A DNA stretch of 64,000 nt from Mucilaginibacter galii (GCF_014635825.1 NZ_BMDO01000001.1:744001-808000); one strand, 5' to 3'. Counted from the first letter of the stretch, positions 23,781 to 33,129 are shown. Translations and numbers: made by a program. Notes: generated from the sequence alone by a model not told the origin.

Positions 23781-25877
23781 ATGATCAAAACTGTTTTTAT
23801 TACCAGTACCGAGCCTTATAGCGGCAAATCTATTGTATCGCTTGGCTTAATTAATATGTTGCTGGGCAAGGCCCAAAAAATAGGTTATTTCAAACCCATT
23901 ATTAACCGCAGTGCCGATGATGGCAAGAGCGATCATATACAAACCGTGCTCAGTTACTTCGATCTTCCGGTAACTTACGACGATGCCCATGCCTTTACCT
24001 GGGAAGAAGCCATGCAGCGATCTGAAAACGAAAGCCAGGGCGAAATGATCGACACCATCATCCGCAAGTACAAACAGCTGGAAGATAAATATGATTTTAC
24101 GGTGATTGAGGGCAGCGATTACCAGGGCGAGGGCACCGCCTTTGAGTTTGAGGTAAACGCCTCTATTGCCAAAAACCTGGGTGCACCGGTTATCGTCGTA
24201 GTATCGGGCGAAAACAAGACCACCGCACAGGTAGCCAACGCTGCCATTACCGTAGTACGCAACTTTGAAGCGCGCGAAATACAGGTACTGGCCGTGGTGG
24301 CCAACAAGGTAAGCACCGAACAGGTGGATGATGTAACTGAGCTACTGGCCGTGCAACTGCCGCCATCGGTCATAGTTACCGTTATACCGGCTACCCGCGG
24401 CTTGCAAGCCCCTACCATGAAAGAGATCTACGAAAGCCTGGATGCCAAGTTACTGTTTGGCGAAGAACGGCTGAACAACCAGGTAGATAACTTTATTACC
24501 GGCGCCATGCAGGTCCCCAACTTCCTTAATTTTATTAAAGAGAATGTATTGGTGATTACCCCCGGCGACCGGGGCGATATTATTATTGCTACCCTGCAAG
24601 CTAACCTGGCTACGAGCTATCCGCAAATTGCAGGCATTATTTTAACCGCCGATACCGAACCCGAAGAACCCATCATCAGGCTTATTAAAGGTTTGCAAAC
24701 CGTGGTGCCTATCCTCTCAGTAAAAACCGGAACATTTCAAACCACCACCGAAGTGGGCAACATTCGTTCTAAAATAACGGCCGATAACACCAAGAAGATA
24801 CAGTTGGCCATTGATGTTTTTAACAAGCACGTGGATGTAGCCAAGCTGGATGAACGCATAATTACTTACAAACATAGCGGCGGCATAACCCCGCGCATGT
24901 TCCAGTACCAGATAACCAGCCGTGCCAAAAGCGTTAAAAAGCACATCGTACTGCCCGAGGGTAACGATGAACGTATTTTAAAGGCTGCTGCCCGTTTAAT
25001 AAGCCAGGATATTGTGAACCTCACCATCCTCGGTAACCCCGATGATATTATGGCCAATATTAAACGCCTGGGCTTAAATCTCGATTTAACCAAGATCAAC
25101 ATCGTTAACCCGGCTGCATCCGACAATTACCAGGATTATGTGAACACGCTATACGAGTTACGAAAAAATAAGAATGTAAACCTGGAAATGGCTACCGATA
25201 TGATGACCGATGTATCATACTTTGGCACCATGATGGTGTATAAAGGCCATGCGGATGGCATGGTATCGGGCGCGGTGCATACCACGCAGCATACTATTCG
25301 TCCGGCTTTGCAATTTGTAAAGACCAAACCGGGCATCTCGGTAGTATCGTCGGTATTCTTTATGTGTTTGCCCGACCGCGTTTCGGTTTTTGGCGATTGT
25401 GCCGTAAACCCCAATCCTACCGCCGAGCAACTGGCCGAAATTGCCATATCCTCGGCCGAAAGCAGTCAGCGTTTTGGCATCGAACCACGTATTGCCATGC
25501 TGTCGTACTCCTCGGGTACGTCGGGCGAGGGTGAAGATGTAGAAAAAGTACGCCGCGCTACCGAAATAGTCAAACAGAAACGCCCCGACCTCAAGGTAGA
25601 AGGCCCCATCCAATACGATGCCGCCGTGGACCCAATCGTAGGTAAAAGCAAACTCCCCGGCTCGGAAGTGGCAGGCCAGGCCAGCGTACTCATCTTTCCT
25701 GATCTGAACACCGGCAACAACACCTACAAAGCCGTACAACGCGAAACTGGGGCACTTGCTATTGGCCCTATGTTGCAGGGGTTGAACAAGCCGGTAAACG
25801 ATTTAAGCAGGGGCTGTACGGTGGATGACATTTTTAACACGGTAATTATTACAGCCATACAAGCGCAGGAGGGGTAG
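23781..25877 (+). CDS. pta: Phosphate acetyltransferase
   Basis: Pta converts acetyl-CoA and phosphate to acetyl phosphate in the cytoplasm, feeding acetate kinase. The long 698-residue form has three parts: an N-terminal P-loop domain (STEPYSGKS, residues 9-17), a DRTGG-type regulatory domain (VITPGDRGDIIIATL, about residue 255) and the C-terminal catalytic PTA_PTB domain from about residue 375 (HIVLPEGNDERILKAA; PNPTAEQLAEIAISSAESS; SGTSGEGEDVEKVR). All are intact. ackA follows downstream but is separated from pta by a small inserted gene, so coupling between the two may be disturbed. Confidence 0.97.
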   Translation: MIKTVFITSTEPYSGKSIVSLGLINMLLGKAQKIGYFKPIINRSADDGKSDHIQTVLSYFDLPVTYDDAHAFTWEEAMQRSENESQGEMIDTIIRKYKQLEDKYDFTVIEGSDYQGEGTAFEFEVNASIAKNLGAPVIVVVSGENKTTAQVANAAITVVRNFEAREIQVLAVVANKVSTEQVDDVTELLAVQLPPSVIVTVIPATRGLQAPTMKEIYESLDAKLLFGEERLNNQVDNFITGAMQVPNFLNFIKENVLVITPGDRGDIIIATLQANLATSYPQIAGIILTADTEPEEPIIRLIKGLQTVVPILSVKTGTFQTTTEVGNIRSKITADNTKKIQLAIDVFNKHVDVAKLDERIITYKHSGGITPRMFQYQITSRAKSVKKHIVLPEGNDERILKAAARLISQDIVNLTILGNPDDIMANIKRLGLNLDLTKINIVNPAASDNYQDYVNTLYELRKNKNVNLEMATDMMTDVSYFGTMMVYKGHADGMVSGAVHTTQHTIRPALQFVKTKPGISVVSSVFFMCLPDRVSVFGDCAVNPNPTAEQLAEIAISSAESSQRFGIEPRIAMLSYSSGTSGEGEDVEKVRRATEIVKQKRPDLKVEGPIQYDAAVDPIVGKSKLPGSEVAGQASVLIFPDLNTGNNTYKAVQRETGALAIGPMLQGLNKPVNDLSRGCTVDDIFNTVIITAIQAQEG

Positions 25878-25889
25878 TCATTGGTTTAT

Positions 25890-25910
25890 AGTTGATGGTT
25901 CATAGTTCAT
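25890..25910. repeat. Left inverted repeat flanking the four-helix-bundle gene
   Basis: AGTTGATGGTTC (25890-25901) is the exact complement of GAACCATCAACT at 26286-26297, and the following CATAGTTCAT resembles the complement of ATGAACTATCAAC at 26360-26372. Together they frame the gene at 25927. Confidence 0.6.
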
Positions 25911-25926
25911 AGCAGTTTAGAAGTAT

Positions 25927-26277
25927 ATGGCATTTAGGTTTGAAAGCTTACAGGTGTGGCAGATAGCGCTGGATTTAGACGATCGGATTAATTTATTGAC
26001 TAAAAGCTTTCCTAAAGAAGAAATCTACGTACTTACTTCACAAATAAAAAGAGCCGCAGATTCTGTTGTACTTAACATTGCCGAAGGCTCAACAGGCCAA
26101 ACCAAAGCAGTGTTTAAAGTTTTTCTGTCGTATGCACTACGCTCAGCCATAGAAGTAGTCAGCTGTTTATTTATTGCAAAAAAGAGGGGCTTTACAAATG
26201 ATGAACAATTCAATACGCTATACAACGAATACGAAACCCTTGTCAAGATGATCACCGCACTTAAAAATTCGTTCTAA
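25927..26277 (+). CDS. Four-helix-bundle protein (S23/intervening-sequence protein family)
   Basis: A 116-residue protein starting FRFESLQVWQIALDLDDRIN with FPKEEIYVLTSQIKRAADSV and NIAEGSTGQ, the signature of the family first found in intervening sequences of 23S rRNA genes and related to the diversity-generating-retroelement accessory protein Avd. Members form a pentameric basic helical bundle that binds nucleic acid. Here it is not in rRNA but sits between pta and ackA, bracketed by inverted repeats (25890-25910 and 26286-26372). This suggests that it travels as part of a small mobile unit. The start is the ATG after TAT. Confidence 0.9.
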   Translation: MAFRFESLQVWQIALDLDDRINLLTKSFPKEEIYVLTSQIKRAADSVVLNIAEGSTGQTKAVFKVFLSYALRSAIEVVSCLFIAKKRGFTNDEQFNTLYNEYETLVKMITALKNSF

Positions 26278-26285
26278 GTACCACA

Positions 26286-26372
26286 GAACCATCAACTACT
26301 AACTACCTTTTTCCTACCATGAAATATCAACTATCATCTACAAACCTCCTACCATGAACCATGAACTATCAA
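26286..26372. repeat. Right inverted repeat flanking the four-helix-bundle gene
   Basis: Several overlapping copies of an ACCATCAACT / CCATGAACTATCAAC-type motif, complementary to the left arm at 25890. They run up to the start of ackA, creating spurious ATG codons upstream of the true ackA start. Confidence 0.6.
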
Positions 26373-26374
26373 CC

Positions 26375-27583
26375 ATGAACCAAATAAACATTTTCGTAGT
26401 TAACTCGGGCAGCAGCTCTATCAAATACCAGTTATTTAAAATGCCGGCGCAAAACCCGGTATGCAGTGGGTTGGTAGAACGCATTGGGTTGGATAACCCG
26501 AGCATTACCCATAAAGTGTACCTCAACGGGGAGGAGAAGGTAATTAAGCTTAACCCCGAAGAACTGCCCGACCATGAAGCTGGACTTAAAGAAGTGAACC
26601 GCCTGCTGGCCGAAGGCGAACTGGCCGTAATTCAAAACCCGGCCGATATACAGGTGGTGGGCCACCGCATTGTACACGGCGGCGAGCGTTTTACCACCAC
26701 CACTGTTATTGATGGTAAGGTAAAAGAGGAACTTAAACAAACTTTCCAGTTGGCGCCCTTGCATAACCCCGCCAGTTATTTGGGCATTGAGGTAGCCGAA
26801 AAGATATTTACCAATGCTACGCAGATAGGCGTTTTTGATACGGCCTTTCATCAAACCCTGCCGCCCAAGGCTTTCCGCTTTGCCATTCCTAACCAGTATT
26901 ATACCGATTTTAATATCCGAAGCTACGGTTTCCACGGCACCAGCCATAAATATGTTACCGAGCAGGCCGCGGCTTATTTAGGCAAGGCCGATAGTAAATT
27001 CATCAGTATTCACCTGGGTAACGGCTGCAGTATGGCGGCGGTAAGTAACGGACAATCTATTGATACCAGTATGGGCTTTGGTCCGCTAAGCGGGTTGATT
27101 ATGGGTACCCGGTCGGGAGATATTGATCCTACGGTGATCTTTTACTTGGTAAACCAGTTAGGCTACGATATTAACCAGGTAAGCAACCTGCTAAACAAAC
27201 AAAGCGGCATGCTGGGCCTCACCGGCCAAAGCGATATGCGCGATATTACTGCCGCCATTGAACAGGGCGACGAGAATGCCCGCCTCGCCTACGACCTCTA
27301 CGCCTACCGCATCAAAAAATACATAGGCGCGTACACTGCCGTATTGAATGGCTTGGATGCCATCATCTTCACTGCCGGAGTAGGCGAAAACGATGCCCGC
27401 GTACGCGAACTGGCCTGCGCCGAGCTTGATTATTTAGGCATCCGGTTAGATGAGGCGAAAAACAAAACACGCTCTAAAGAAATCAACGAGATCAGTGCTG
27501 CTGATTCAAGGGTTAAGATACTGGTAGTTCCTACTAATGAGGAGTTGGAGATTGCGCAGCAGTGTTATGCGATGGTGCAGTAA
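26375..27583 (+). CDS. ackA: Acetate kinase
   Basis: AckA transfers the phosphate of acetyl phosphate to ADP, yielding acetate and ATP. The ASKHA-fold signature is intact: FVVNSGSSSIKYQL at the N-terminus, HRIVHGGERF, the catalytic region FDTAFHQTLP, YGFHGTSHKYV, IHLGNGCSMAAV, DTSMGFGPLSGLIMGTRSGD and IFTAGVGEND. From the ATG at 26375 the length is 402 residues, normal for the family. An ATG at 26354 lies in the flanking repeat and would add seven residues that other acetate kinases lack. It is functionally linked to pta upstream. Confidence 0.96.
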   Translation: MNQINIFVVNSGSSSIKYQLFKMPAQNPVCSGLVERIGLDNPSITHKVYLNGEEKVIKLNPEELPDHEAGLKEVNRLLAEGELAVIQNPADIQVVGHRIVHGGERFTTTTVIDGKVKEELKQTFQLAPLHNPASYLGIEVAEKIFTNATQIGVFDTAFHQTLPPKAFRFAIPNQYYTDFNIRSYGFHGTSHKYVTEQAAAYLGKADSKFISIHLGNGCSMAAVSNGQSIDTSMGFGPLSGLIMGTRSGDIDPTVIFYLVNQLGYDINQVSNLLNKQSGMLGLTGQSDMRDITAAIEQGDENARLAYDLYAYRIKKYIGAYTAVLNGLDAIIFTAGVGENDARVRELACAELDYLGIRLDEAKNKTRSKEINEISAADSRVKILVVPTNEELEIAQQCYAMVQ

Positions 27584-27612
27584 AATCGTTGCCGCGTCCT
27601 AAAAACGATTAT

Positions 27613-27700
27613 GTCATTGCGAGGAGCGATAGCGACGTGGCAATCGCATTACGCTTGGTTACCGAGCGTATGAGATTGCCACGCTAACGCTCGCAATGAC
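27613..27700. repeat. Palindromic repeat, family 2
   Basis: An 88-bp copy of the family 2 inverted repeat (GTCATTGCGAGGAGCGATAG ... CGCTCGCAATGAC) between the convergent ackA and the trans-sulfuration gene. It probably also acts as a stem-loop at both 3' ends. Confidence 0.85.
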
Positions 27701-27710
27701 ATATATTTTT

Positions 27711-28832
27711 TTATATACGTTCCAGCGCCTGCTGCATATCGGCTATCAGGTCATCAATATGCTCTAACCCTACCGAAACACGCAATAAGTTTTGTGGTGT
27801 TTTAGTATCGGGGCCTTCAATGGCGGCCCGGCGTTCTATGAGGCTTTCTACGCCGCCCAGGCTGGTGGCACTGGTGAATAGCTGAGTGGCATTTAAAACC
27901 TTTTCGGCAGCTTCGGCACCGCCTTTTACCATGAACGATAGCATCCCGCCAAAATTTAACATTTGGGTTTTAGCCAGTTCGTGCTGCGGGTGTGAAGGCA
28001 CCCCCGGGTATAATACACGTTCTACATGTGGCTGCTGCTCTAAAAATTCGGCCAGTTTTTGGGCGTTTTCTACATGGCCGCGCATGCGGTAAGGCAGGGT
28101 TTTAATACTCCGCACCAGCCAGTAGCAATCGGCAGGGGCGGGTATGGCACCACCCATTTGCTGTATCTGGATGATCTTTTCCCACCATTCGTCTTTGTTA
28201 GCAGTAATGAGCGCACCACCGGTCAAATCACTGTGGCCGCCTAAGTATTTGGTGGTGGAGTGCATTACCATGTGTGCACCTAAGGCCAAAGGCTGCTGCC
28301 CCAGCGGACTGGCAAAGGTGTTATCGCATACTACCTTAATGCCATGTTCGGCTGCTATAGCTACCACATTTTTAATATCCGTAATTTTCAACGAAGGGTT
28401 TGACGGCGTTTCGAGCCATATGAGGCCGGTATTAGGTTTAATGTAAGATCTTAAAACTTCTTCATTATTTACATCAATAAAATCGAACTCTAATATCCCG
28501 GCAAACAAGTGCTTTAACTGGTTACGCAGGCCATGATACATATCATCGGGGCCAATAATATGCGTGCCCGGTTTTAAAGATTGAAACACCGTCATCCCCG
28601 CGGCATTGCCCGATGAAAACGCAGCGGCTTCTGCTCCGCCCTCCAATTTGGACAGCACGTTTTCGAGCGCCTGGCGGTTGGGGTTACCTGCCCTGCTATA
28701 GCTATAGCCCTTGGGGTAATTACCCTCGGTATTGCGCTCAAAGGTGGTAGATAATACAATGGGCTGTATTACGGCATCGGTGGCAGCATCGGTATGGTTG
28801 GCGGCATGGATAGCCAGGGTTTCAATTTTCAT
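27711..28832 (-). CDS. Trans-sulfuration PLP enzyme (cystathionine gamma-synthase/lyase type)
   Basis: A 373-residue Cys/Met-metabolism PLP enzyme. The PLP-binding Lys is K195 in HSTTKYLGGHSDLTGG. Other family positions are YSRAGNPNRQALE, SSGNAAGMTV, WLETPSNPSLKITDI and CDNTFASPLGQQPL. It likely links homocysteine and cysteine metabolism: synthase (O-activated homoserine plus cysteine) or gamma-lyase. The two cannot be separated on sequence by eye. It stands alone, about 19 kb from the metY-metX-hom operon, and has no SAM riboswitch, so it may be regulated differently. Confidence 0.88.
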   Translation of the reverse strand: MKIETLAIHAANHTDAATDAVIQPIVLSTTFERNTEGNYPKGYSYSRAGNPNRQALENVLSKLEGGAEAAAFSSGNAAGMTVFQSLKPGTHIIGPDDMYHGLRNQLKHLFAGILEFDFIDVNNEEVLRSYIKPNTGLIWLETPSNPSLKITDIKNVVAIAAEHGIKVVCDNTFASPLGQQPLALGAHMVMHSTTKYLGGHSDLTGGALITANKDEWWEKIIQIQQMGGAIPAPADCYWLVRSIKTLPYRMRGHVENAQKLAEFLEQQPHVERVLYPGVPSHPQHELAKTQMLNFGGMLSFMVKGGAEAAEKVLNATQLFTSATSLGGVESLIERRAAIEGPDTKTPQNLLRVSVGLEHIDDLIADMQQALERI

Positions 28833-29172
28833 AGCGCTTCAAAATAAGGGATATTTTTAATTTTATAAGCAGTCCATTTGTAACAAAGCACATACTATTT
28901 TAAAATGGCTCAACAGTTGAACAACAAATTAAATTGCGTTAGGGATAGCAGCGGAAAGCCCGCAGTGCAGCGTAGCGTAACGAGGACTTGAAGCGAATAG
29001 CCCGGGCCGCAGGCAACGCCCAAATAATGTTGCGCACCCGGCAGCTCATTGCTTTAAAGAACAAGACTGATTACCCGTCACCAAAATCAAACTTTGTACC
29101 GATAACTGCCAAATAGATTTATATTTGCTTTGTTAGGGTAGGCACACAGCTACCTTGTATCTTGTAATTATA
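28833..29172. other. Divergent gap with a GC-rich repeat-like block
   Basis: A 340-base gap between divergent genes. Bases about 28935-29030 (starting TTGCGTTAGGGATAGCAGCG, ending GCCGCAGGCAACGCCC) look like a structured intergenic repeat known to me from related genomes, but only one copy lies in this window. The gatB promoter occupies the right end. No gene is seen. Confidence 0.5.
29093..29127 (+). promoter_or_regulatory. Candidate promoter of gatB
   Basis: TTTG at 29093-29096 and TATATTTG at 29120-29127. The -7 element is perfect; the 23-base spacer is longer than usual. The start codon is 45 bases further on. Confidence 0.45.
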
Positions 29173-30639
29173 ATGGATATTAATACCGAAGCAAGCGCAA
29201 AGTATGAACTGGTAGTAGGCCTCGAAGTACACGCGCAGTTATCTACTGTAAGTAAAGCCTTCTCGGCCGATTCGGCCGAGTTTGGCGCCGGGCCCAATGA
29301 GCATGTAAGCATGGTATCGTTAGGTCACCCGGGTACGCTGCCTTTTTTGAATAAAAAAGTGGTTGAATATGCGGTTAAATTAGGTTTTGCCACGCATGGC
29401 CGCATTAATAAGTACAACAACTTTGCCCGTAAAAATTACTTTTATGCCGATTTGCCCAAAGGCTACCAAATAAGCCAGGACCAGTCGCCCATTACTACCG
29501 GCGGCCATGTGATGGTGAAGCTGAGCGACGGCAGCACCAAGCCCATTGCCATCCACCACATCCATATGGAAGAAGACGCGGGCAAAAGCATGCACGACCA
29601 GAGCGACACCCACTCTTTGATCGACCTTAACCGTGCCGGTGTTCCGCTGCTCGAAATAGTTTCGGAGCCCGATATGCACAGCGCCGAAGAAGCAAGTTTA
29701 TTTTTAACCGAAATGCGCAAGCTGCTGCGTTACCTTAGCATTTGCGATGGCAATATGGAAGAAGGCAGTATGCGCTGCGATGCCAATATATCGGTACGGT
29801 TAAAGGGTGCCACCATGCTGGGCAACCGCTGCGAAGTGAAAAACTTGAACTCCATCCGCAATGTGCAGCGTGCTATAGAGCACGAGTTTATTCGCCAAGT
29901 AAGTATTATTGAGGCCGGTGGATACATAGACCAAAACACGCTGAACTTTAATGCCGATACGGGCGAAACTTCGGTGTTGCGCAGCAAGGAAATGGCAAAC
30001 GATTACCGCTATTTTCCAGAGCCCGATTTACAGCCTTTATTGCTGACCGATGATTACCTCGAAGGCATCCGTAAAACCATGCCTGCCCTGCCCGAGGAGT
30101 TGTATCATAAATATACTGAGCAACTGGGCCTATCGGCTTATGATGCCTCGGTGATTACTGCCGATCATGAGCTGGTGATGTATTTTGAGCAGTTAATTGG
30201 CTTAACTTCTAATTATAAATCGGCAGTACACTGGCTAATGGGTACCGTAAAATCATACCTCAACGAGCACCATCAAACTATTGATACCCTTCCCCTATCG
30301 CCCAAACAACTGGCCGGTTTAATACAGCTGGTTGATGCCGGTAAGGTGAATAATACGGTGGCCGCTCATAAAATATTCCCGGCACTGCTGCAAAACGCCA
30401 ATAAAACGGCCGAGCAAATTGCCCAGGAATTGAACTTGCTGATTAGCGATAACAGTAACGAACTGGACGGTTTTATAGAACAGGCCTTAAATAAGTATCC
30501 CGATAAGGTGGTTGAATACCAAAAAGGCAAAAAAGGCGTATTAGGTTTGTTCATGGGCGAGATCATGAAGCTATCGAAAGGCAAAATTGATCCGCAAAAA
30601 ACAAATCAACTCTTAATTAAAGCACTACAAAGTAAATAA
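29173..30639 (+). CDS. gatB: Asp/Glu-tRNA amidotransferase subunit B
   Basis: GatB is the kinase subunit of the GatCAB complex that converts Glu-tRNA(Gln) and Asp-tRNA(Asn) to the amidated forms in the cytoplasm. Signature segments are YELVVGLEVHAQL at the N-terminus, LGHPGTLPFLNK, YFYADLPKGYQISQ, DLNRAGVPLLEIVSEPDM, GSMRCDANISVR and the C-terminal YqeY-like tail domain (after about residue 400). The length is 488 residues, typical. I start at ATG 29173; an upstream TTG adds six non-conserved residues. gatA and gatC are not in this window. The thioredoxin gene begins 4 bases after its stop. Confidence 0.97.
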   Translation: MDINTEASAKYELVVGLEVHAQLSTVSKAFSADSAEFGAGPNEHVSMVSLGHPGTLPFLNKKVVEYAVKLGFATHGRINKYNNFARKNYFYADLPKGYQISQDQSPITTGGHVMVKLSDGSTKPIAIHHIHMEEDAGKSMHDQSDTHSLIDLNRAGVPLLEIVSEPDMHSAEEASLFLTEMRKLLRYLSICDGNMEEGSMRCDANISVRLKGATMLGNRCEVKNLNSIRNVQRAIEHEFIRQVSIIEAGGYIDQNTLNFNADTGETSVLRSKEMANDYRYFPEPDLQPLLLTDDYLEGIRKTMPALPEELYHKYTEQLGLSAYDASVITADHELVMYFEQLIGLTSNYKSAVHWLMGTVKSYLNEHHQTIDTLPLSPKQLAGLIQLVDAGKVNNTVAAHKIFPALLQNANKTAEQIAQELNLLISDNSNELDGFIEQALNKYPDKVVEYQKGKKGVLGLFMGEIMKLSKGKIDPQKTNQLLIKALQSK

Positions 30640-30642
30640 TAT

Positions 30643-31758
30643 ATGAAGAAGAACCTCACCATCTACGGTTTGCTGGCCTTTGCCATGGGTGTTACCGCCT
30701 GCCAAAACAAAGAAGCCTTTACCCTGGAAGGTAATATAAAGAATGCCGGTAACGTTAAAAAAGTATACCTGCTGCGTGCCGATACTTCGCAGGTGAGCGT
30801 TATTGACTCTACCGAACTCAGCGGCGGAAAATTCAGTTTCAAAAATCAATCGGCCAACGCCAACCTGTTTAAGCTGCGTGCCGGCGAAACTATTTTTGAC
30901 CTCATTGCAAAAAATGGTGACGACATTCAGTTTGAAACCGATTTAAACGACCAAGCCCATGCCTACCAGGTGAAAGGTTCGCAGGAGTCTGACAAAATCA
31001 AGGAGTTCAATACCTTCAGCAATCAATTTGGCGAAAAGAACACCAAGATCGTTACCGAATTTCAAGGTAAGGCACAGGCCACTAAAAACCAGGATTCGTT
31101 ATTGAAGGTTTACCAGCCTGTGTTTGACCAAAACATGGCAGATTACAGCAAGCAAGTACTTACGTTTATTGGCGATAATAAAAAATCGCTGGCGGCATTT
31201 TATGCGGCCATGTCATTAGACCCTTATAAATACGAACCCCAGTTGGTGGCTTACGCCGATGATATTAAGGATGAGTTTAAAGAAAACGCGGCAGTAAGCC
31301 AGTTTAAACGCCAGATGACGGCCGTTAAGCCGCTTTCGGTTGGTCATGCTGCACCTATGTTTACGGCAAACAGTATAGCGGGCAAGCCGGTAAGCCTGGC
31401 CGAATACAAAGGCAAATATGTAATGATAGATTTTTGGGCATCGTGGTGTGGCCCATGCCGCCAGGAAAACCCCAACGTGGTACGCCTGTATAACCAGTAT
31501 AAAAATAAAGGCTTTAATATTTTAGGTGTATCTTTAGATGAAGATAAAGGCGACTGGCAAGCTGCAGTTGCTAAAGATAATTTAACCTGGCAGCAGGTAT
31601 CTGATCTTAAAAAGTGGGATGGTGCCACCGCCCGACTGTATCATATTGAAGCTATTCCTTCAAACTTTATACTTGATCCTCAAGGAAATATAGTTGCAAA
31701 AAATATAACAGGCAAAAATTTGGAAGAGTTTTTAAACAAAACCTTTAATAAGCTTTAA
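30643..31758 (+). CDS. TlpA-like thioredoxin lipoprotein with DUF4369
   Basis: A periplasm-facing thiol-disulfide oxidoreductase. The lipobox signal ends GVTAC (Cys 20). Residues about 27-120 form the DUF4369 beta domain ([19 protein letters not shown]), a linker follows, and the thioredoxin domain starts near 235 with [15 protein letters not shown], the active site being Trp268-Cys-Gly-Pro-Cys272. The cis-Pro is in [11 protein letters not shown]. It likely keeps periplasmic cysteines reduced or matures cytochromes. It begins 4 bases after gatB, so the two are probably one transcript, though they have no evident functional link. Confidence 0.92.
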   Translation: MKKNLTIYGLLAFAMGVTACQNKEAFTLEGNIKNAGNVKKVYLLRADTSQVSVIDSTELSGGKFSFKNQSANANLFKLRAGETIFDLIAKNGDDIQFETDLNDQAHAYQVKGSQESDKIKEFNTFSNQFGEKNTKIVTEFQGKAQATKNQDSLLKVYQPVFDQNMADYSKQVLTFIGDNKKSLAAFYAAMSLDPYKYEPQLVAYADDIKDEFKENAAVSQFKRQMTAVKPLSVGHAAPMFTANSIAGKPVSLAEYKGKYVMIDFWASWCGPCRQENPNVVRLYNQYKNKGFNILGVSLDEDKGDWQAAVAKDNLTWQQVSDLKKWDGATARLYHIEAIPSNFILDPQGNIVAKNITGKNLEEFLNKTFNKL

Positions 31759-31845
31759 GTTATTATTAACGCTTAACAATTAATTAACAGTGCGTTAACT
31801 GTTTGCTTTTGTAATGCTGTTACCTTTACACCAAAATTCGACCCG

Positions 31846-32541
31846 ATGAGCACAACTGCAAAACAAAAAATATTAATTGTTGACGACGAACCCGATATTT
31901 TAGAGCTTATCGAATATAATCTTAAAAAGGAAGGTTACCAGGTTCATTTGGCAAGTAACGGGCAAGAGGCCGTTGCCGAAGCCAAGAAAGTACTGCCCGA
32001 CCTTATTGTGCTTGATATAATGATGCCCAAAATGGATGGCATTGAGGCCTGCCGCATTATGCGTACCATGCCCGAGTTTAAAAATACCTTTATGGTATTT
32101 TTAACTGCACGCAGCGAAGAATACTCTGAAATTGCCGGTTTTAACGTAGGTGCCGATGACTATATAGCCAAACCCATTAAGCCACGTGCACTGGTAAGCC
32201 GTATAAACGCTATACTGCGCCGCAATAATGGCCCCGATGAGGTATCAGATAATAAGCTGGAAGTTGGCGATTTGGTTATTGACCGAGAAAGCTACCTGGT
32301 TTACCAAAACGAAAAAAAGGTAGTATTAGCCAAAAAAGAGTTTGAACTATTGTACCTGCTGGCTTCTAAACCGGGCAAGGTATACACCCGCGAGGTAATC
32401 CTGAAAAACATTTGGGAAGACTCGGTAGTGGTTACCAACCGTACTATTGATGTGCACATTCGTAAACTGCGCGAAAAGCTTGGCGAAATGTACGTATCTA
32501 CCGTTAAAGGGGTAGGTTATAAGTTTGAATACACTCAATAA
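31846..32541 (+). CDS. OmpR/PhoB-type response regulator
   Basis: A 231-residue two-component regulator. The receiver domain has the acidic pair DDE at 13-15, the phosphoacceptor Asp 57 in VLDIMMPKMDG and the conserved Lys in YIAKPIKPR. The C-terminal winged helix (about 135-230) has LAKKEFELLYLL, YTREVILKNIW and NRTIDVHIRKLREKLG. All active residues are present. No histidine kinase is adjacent, so it is an orphan within this window; in related genomes a PhoR-like kinase may be encoded elsewhere. It ends in a bidirectional terminator. Confidence 0.93.
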   Translation: MSTTAKQKILIVDDEPDILELIEYNLKKEGYQVHLASNGQEAVAEAKKVLPDLIVLDIMMPKMDGIEACRIMRTMPEFKNTFMVFLTARSEEYSEIAGFNVGADDYIAKPIKPRALVSRINAILRRNNGPDEVSDNKLEVGDLVIDRESYLVYQNEKKVVLAKKEFELLYLLASKPGKVYTREVILKNIWEDSVVVTNRTIDVHIRKLREKLGEMYVSTVKGVGYKFEYTQ

Positions 32542-32547
32542 AAAACA

Positions 32548-32585
32548 AATAAGGCGCTAAACTTCTAAAGTTTAAGCGCCTTATT
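32548..32585. terminator. Bidirectional terminator
   Basis: A stem of 17 bp with one bulged base (AATAAGGCGCTAAACTT / AAGTTTAAGCGCCTTATT) between the convergent response regulator and the histone-like gene. Confidence 0.85.
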
Positions 32586-32613
32586 CTCATCTACTGTTAT
32601 ACAGTTTCTTTAA

Positions 32614-32982
32614 TTATTTGGCCGCAACTGCTTTTTTGGTAGTTGCCGCAGGCTTAGCTTTTTTAGCCGCCGTTGTTTTACTCACAGTCTTCTTGGTTGT
32701 TTTGGCATCAGCCGCTTTAGCCTTGGCTTTGGTGCCTGTTCCGGCCGTTTTGCTAAGTGTAGATTTACCGGTTGCCAAAGGCTTAACAGCAGTCACTTTC
32801 TTATTTGCCGTTTCCTTTTTTGCCGAAATCTTTTCTTTTAGCTCTTCTATTTTTTCTTCGGCTGCCTCTTTCAAATCTTCGGCCTTATCGGTGGTTTTAT
32901 CCCAAAGATCGCCTATTACGTCTTTTGCTTTTTCAAACAAGGTTTCACCTTTAGTTTTTAGCGGTCCCGATTTTGTGCTCAT
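32614..32982 (-). CDS. Histone H1-like Lys/Ala-rich protein
   Basis: A 122-residue basic protein. Residues 1-55 form a charged amphipathic helix (GETLFEKAKDVIGDLWDKTT; EAAEEKIEELKEKISAKKE) similar to YtxH or LEA-like proteins. Residues 56-122 are a low-complexity Lys/Ala/Thr tail (TAAKKAKPAATTKKAVAAK) like the C-terminus of histone H1 or bacterial AlgP/HctB proteins, which binds DNA. A nucleoid-associated or stress role is inferred from composition only. It is a single gene transcribed towards the response regulator. Confidence 0.7.
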   Translation of the reverse strand: MSTKSGPLKTKGETLFEKAKDVIGDLWDKTTDKAEDLKEAAEEKIEELKEKISAKKETANKKVTAVKPLATGKSTLSKTAGTGTKAKAKAADAKTTKKTVSKTTAAKKAKPAATTKKAVAAK

Positions 32983-33105
32983 GGCTTGATGCTATTAAGT
33001 TGATAACTAAGGATTCAACATTACCAAACCTGATATTGTTTGCACCGATATTTGCCATACGGCATCATTGGCATTGCGGTGACCATGGTTTTGGTATAAT
33101 TACCG

Positions 33106-33113
33106 TACTTTTG
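33106..33113 (+). promoter_or_regulatory. Candidate -7 element of the RluA-family gene
   Basis: TACTTTTG fits TAnnTTTG and lies 16 bases before the start codon. A -33 TTG at the right distance is not seen. Confidence 0.35.
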
Positions 33114-33129
33114 CACCCTATTAGTTATT

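Noticed and set aside
25927..26277. Diversity-generating retroelement accessory gene
   Set aside because: The protein family is related to Avd, but no reverse transcriptase, template repeat or variable target gene is nearby.
28935..29030. Structured RNA upstream of gatB
   Set aside because: The block is GC-rich and looks structured, but it resembles dispersed intergenic repeats of this group and lies upstream of the likely promoter, so it is not in the gatB leader.
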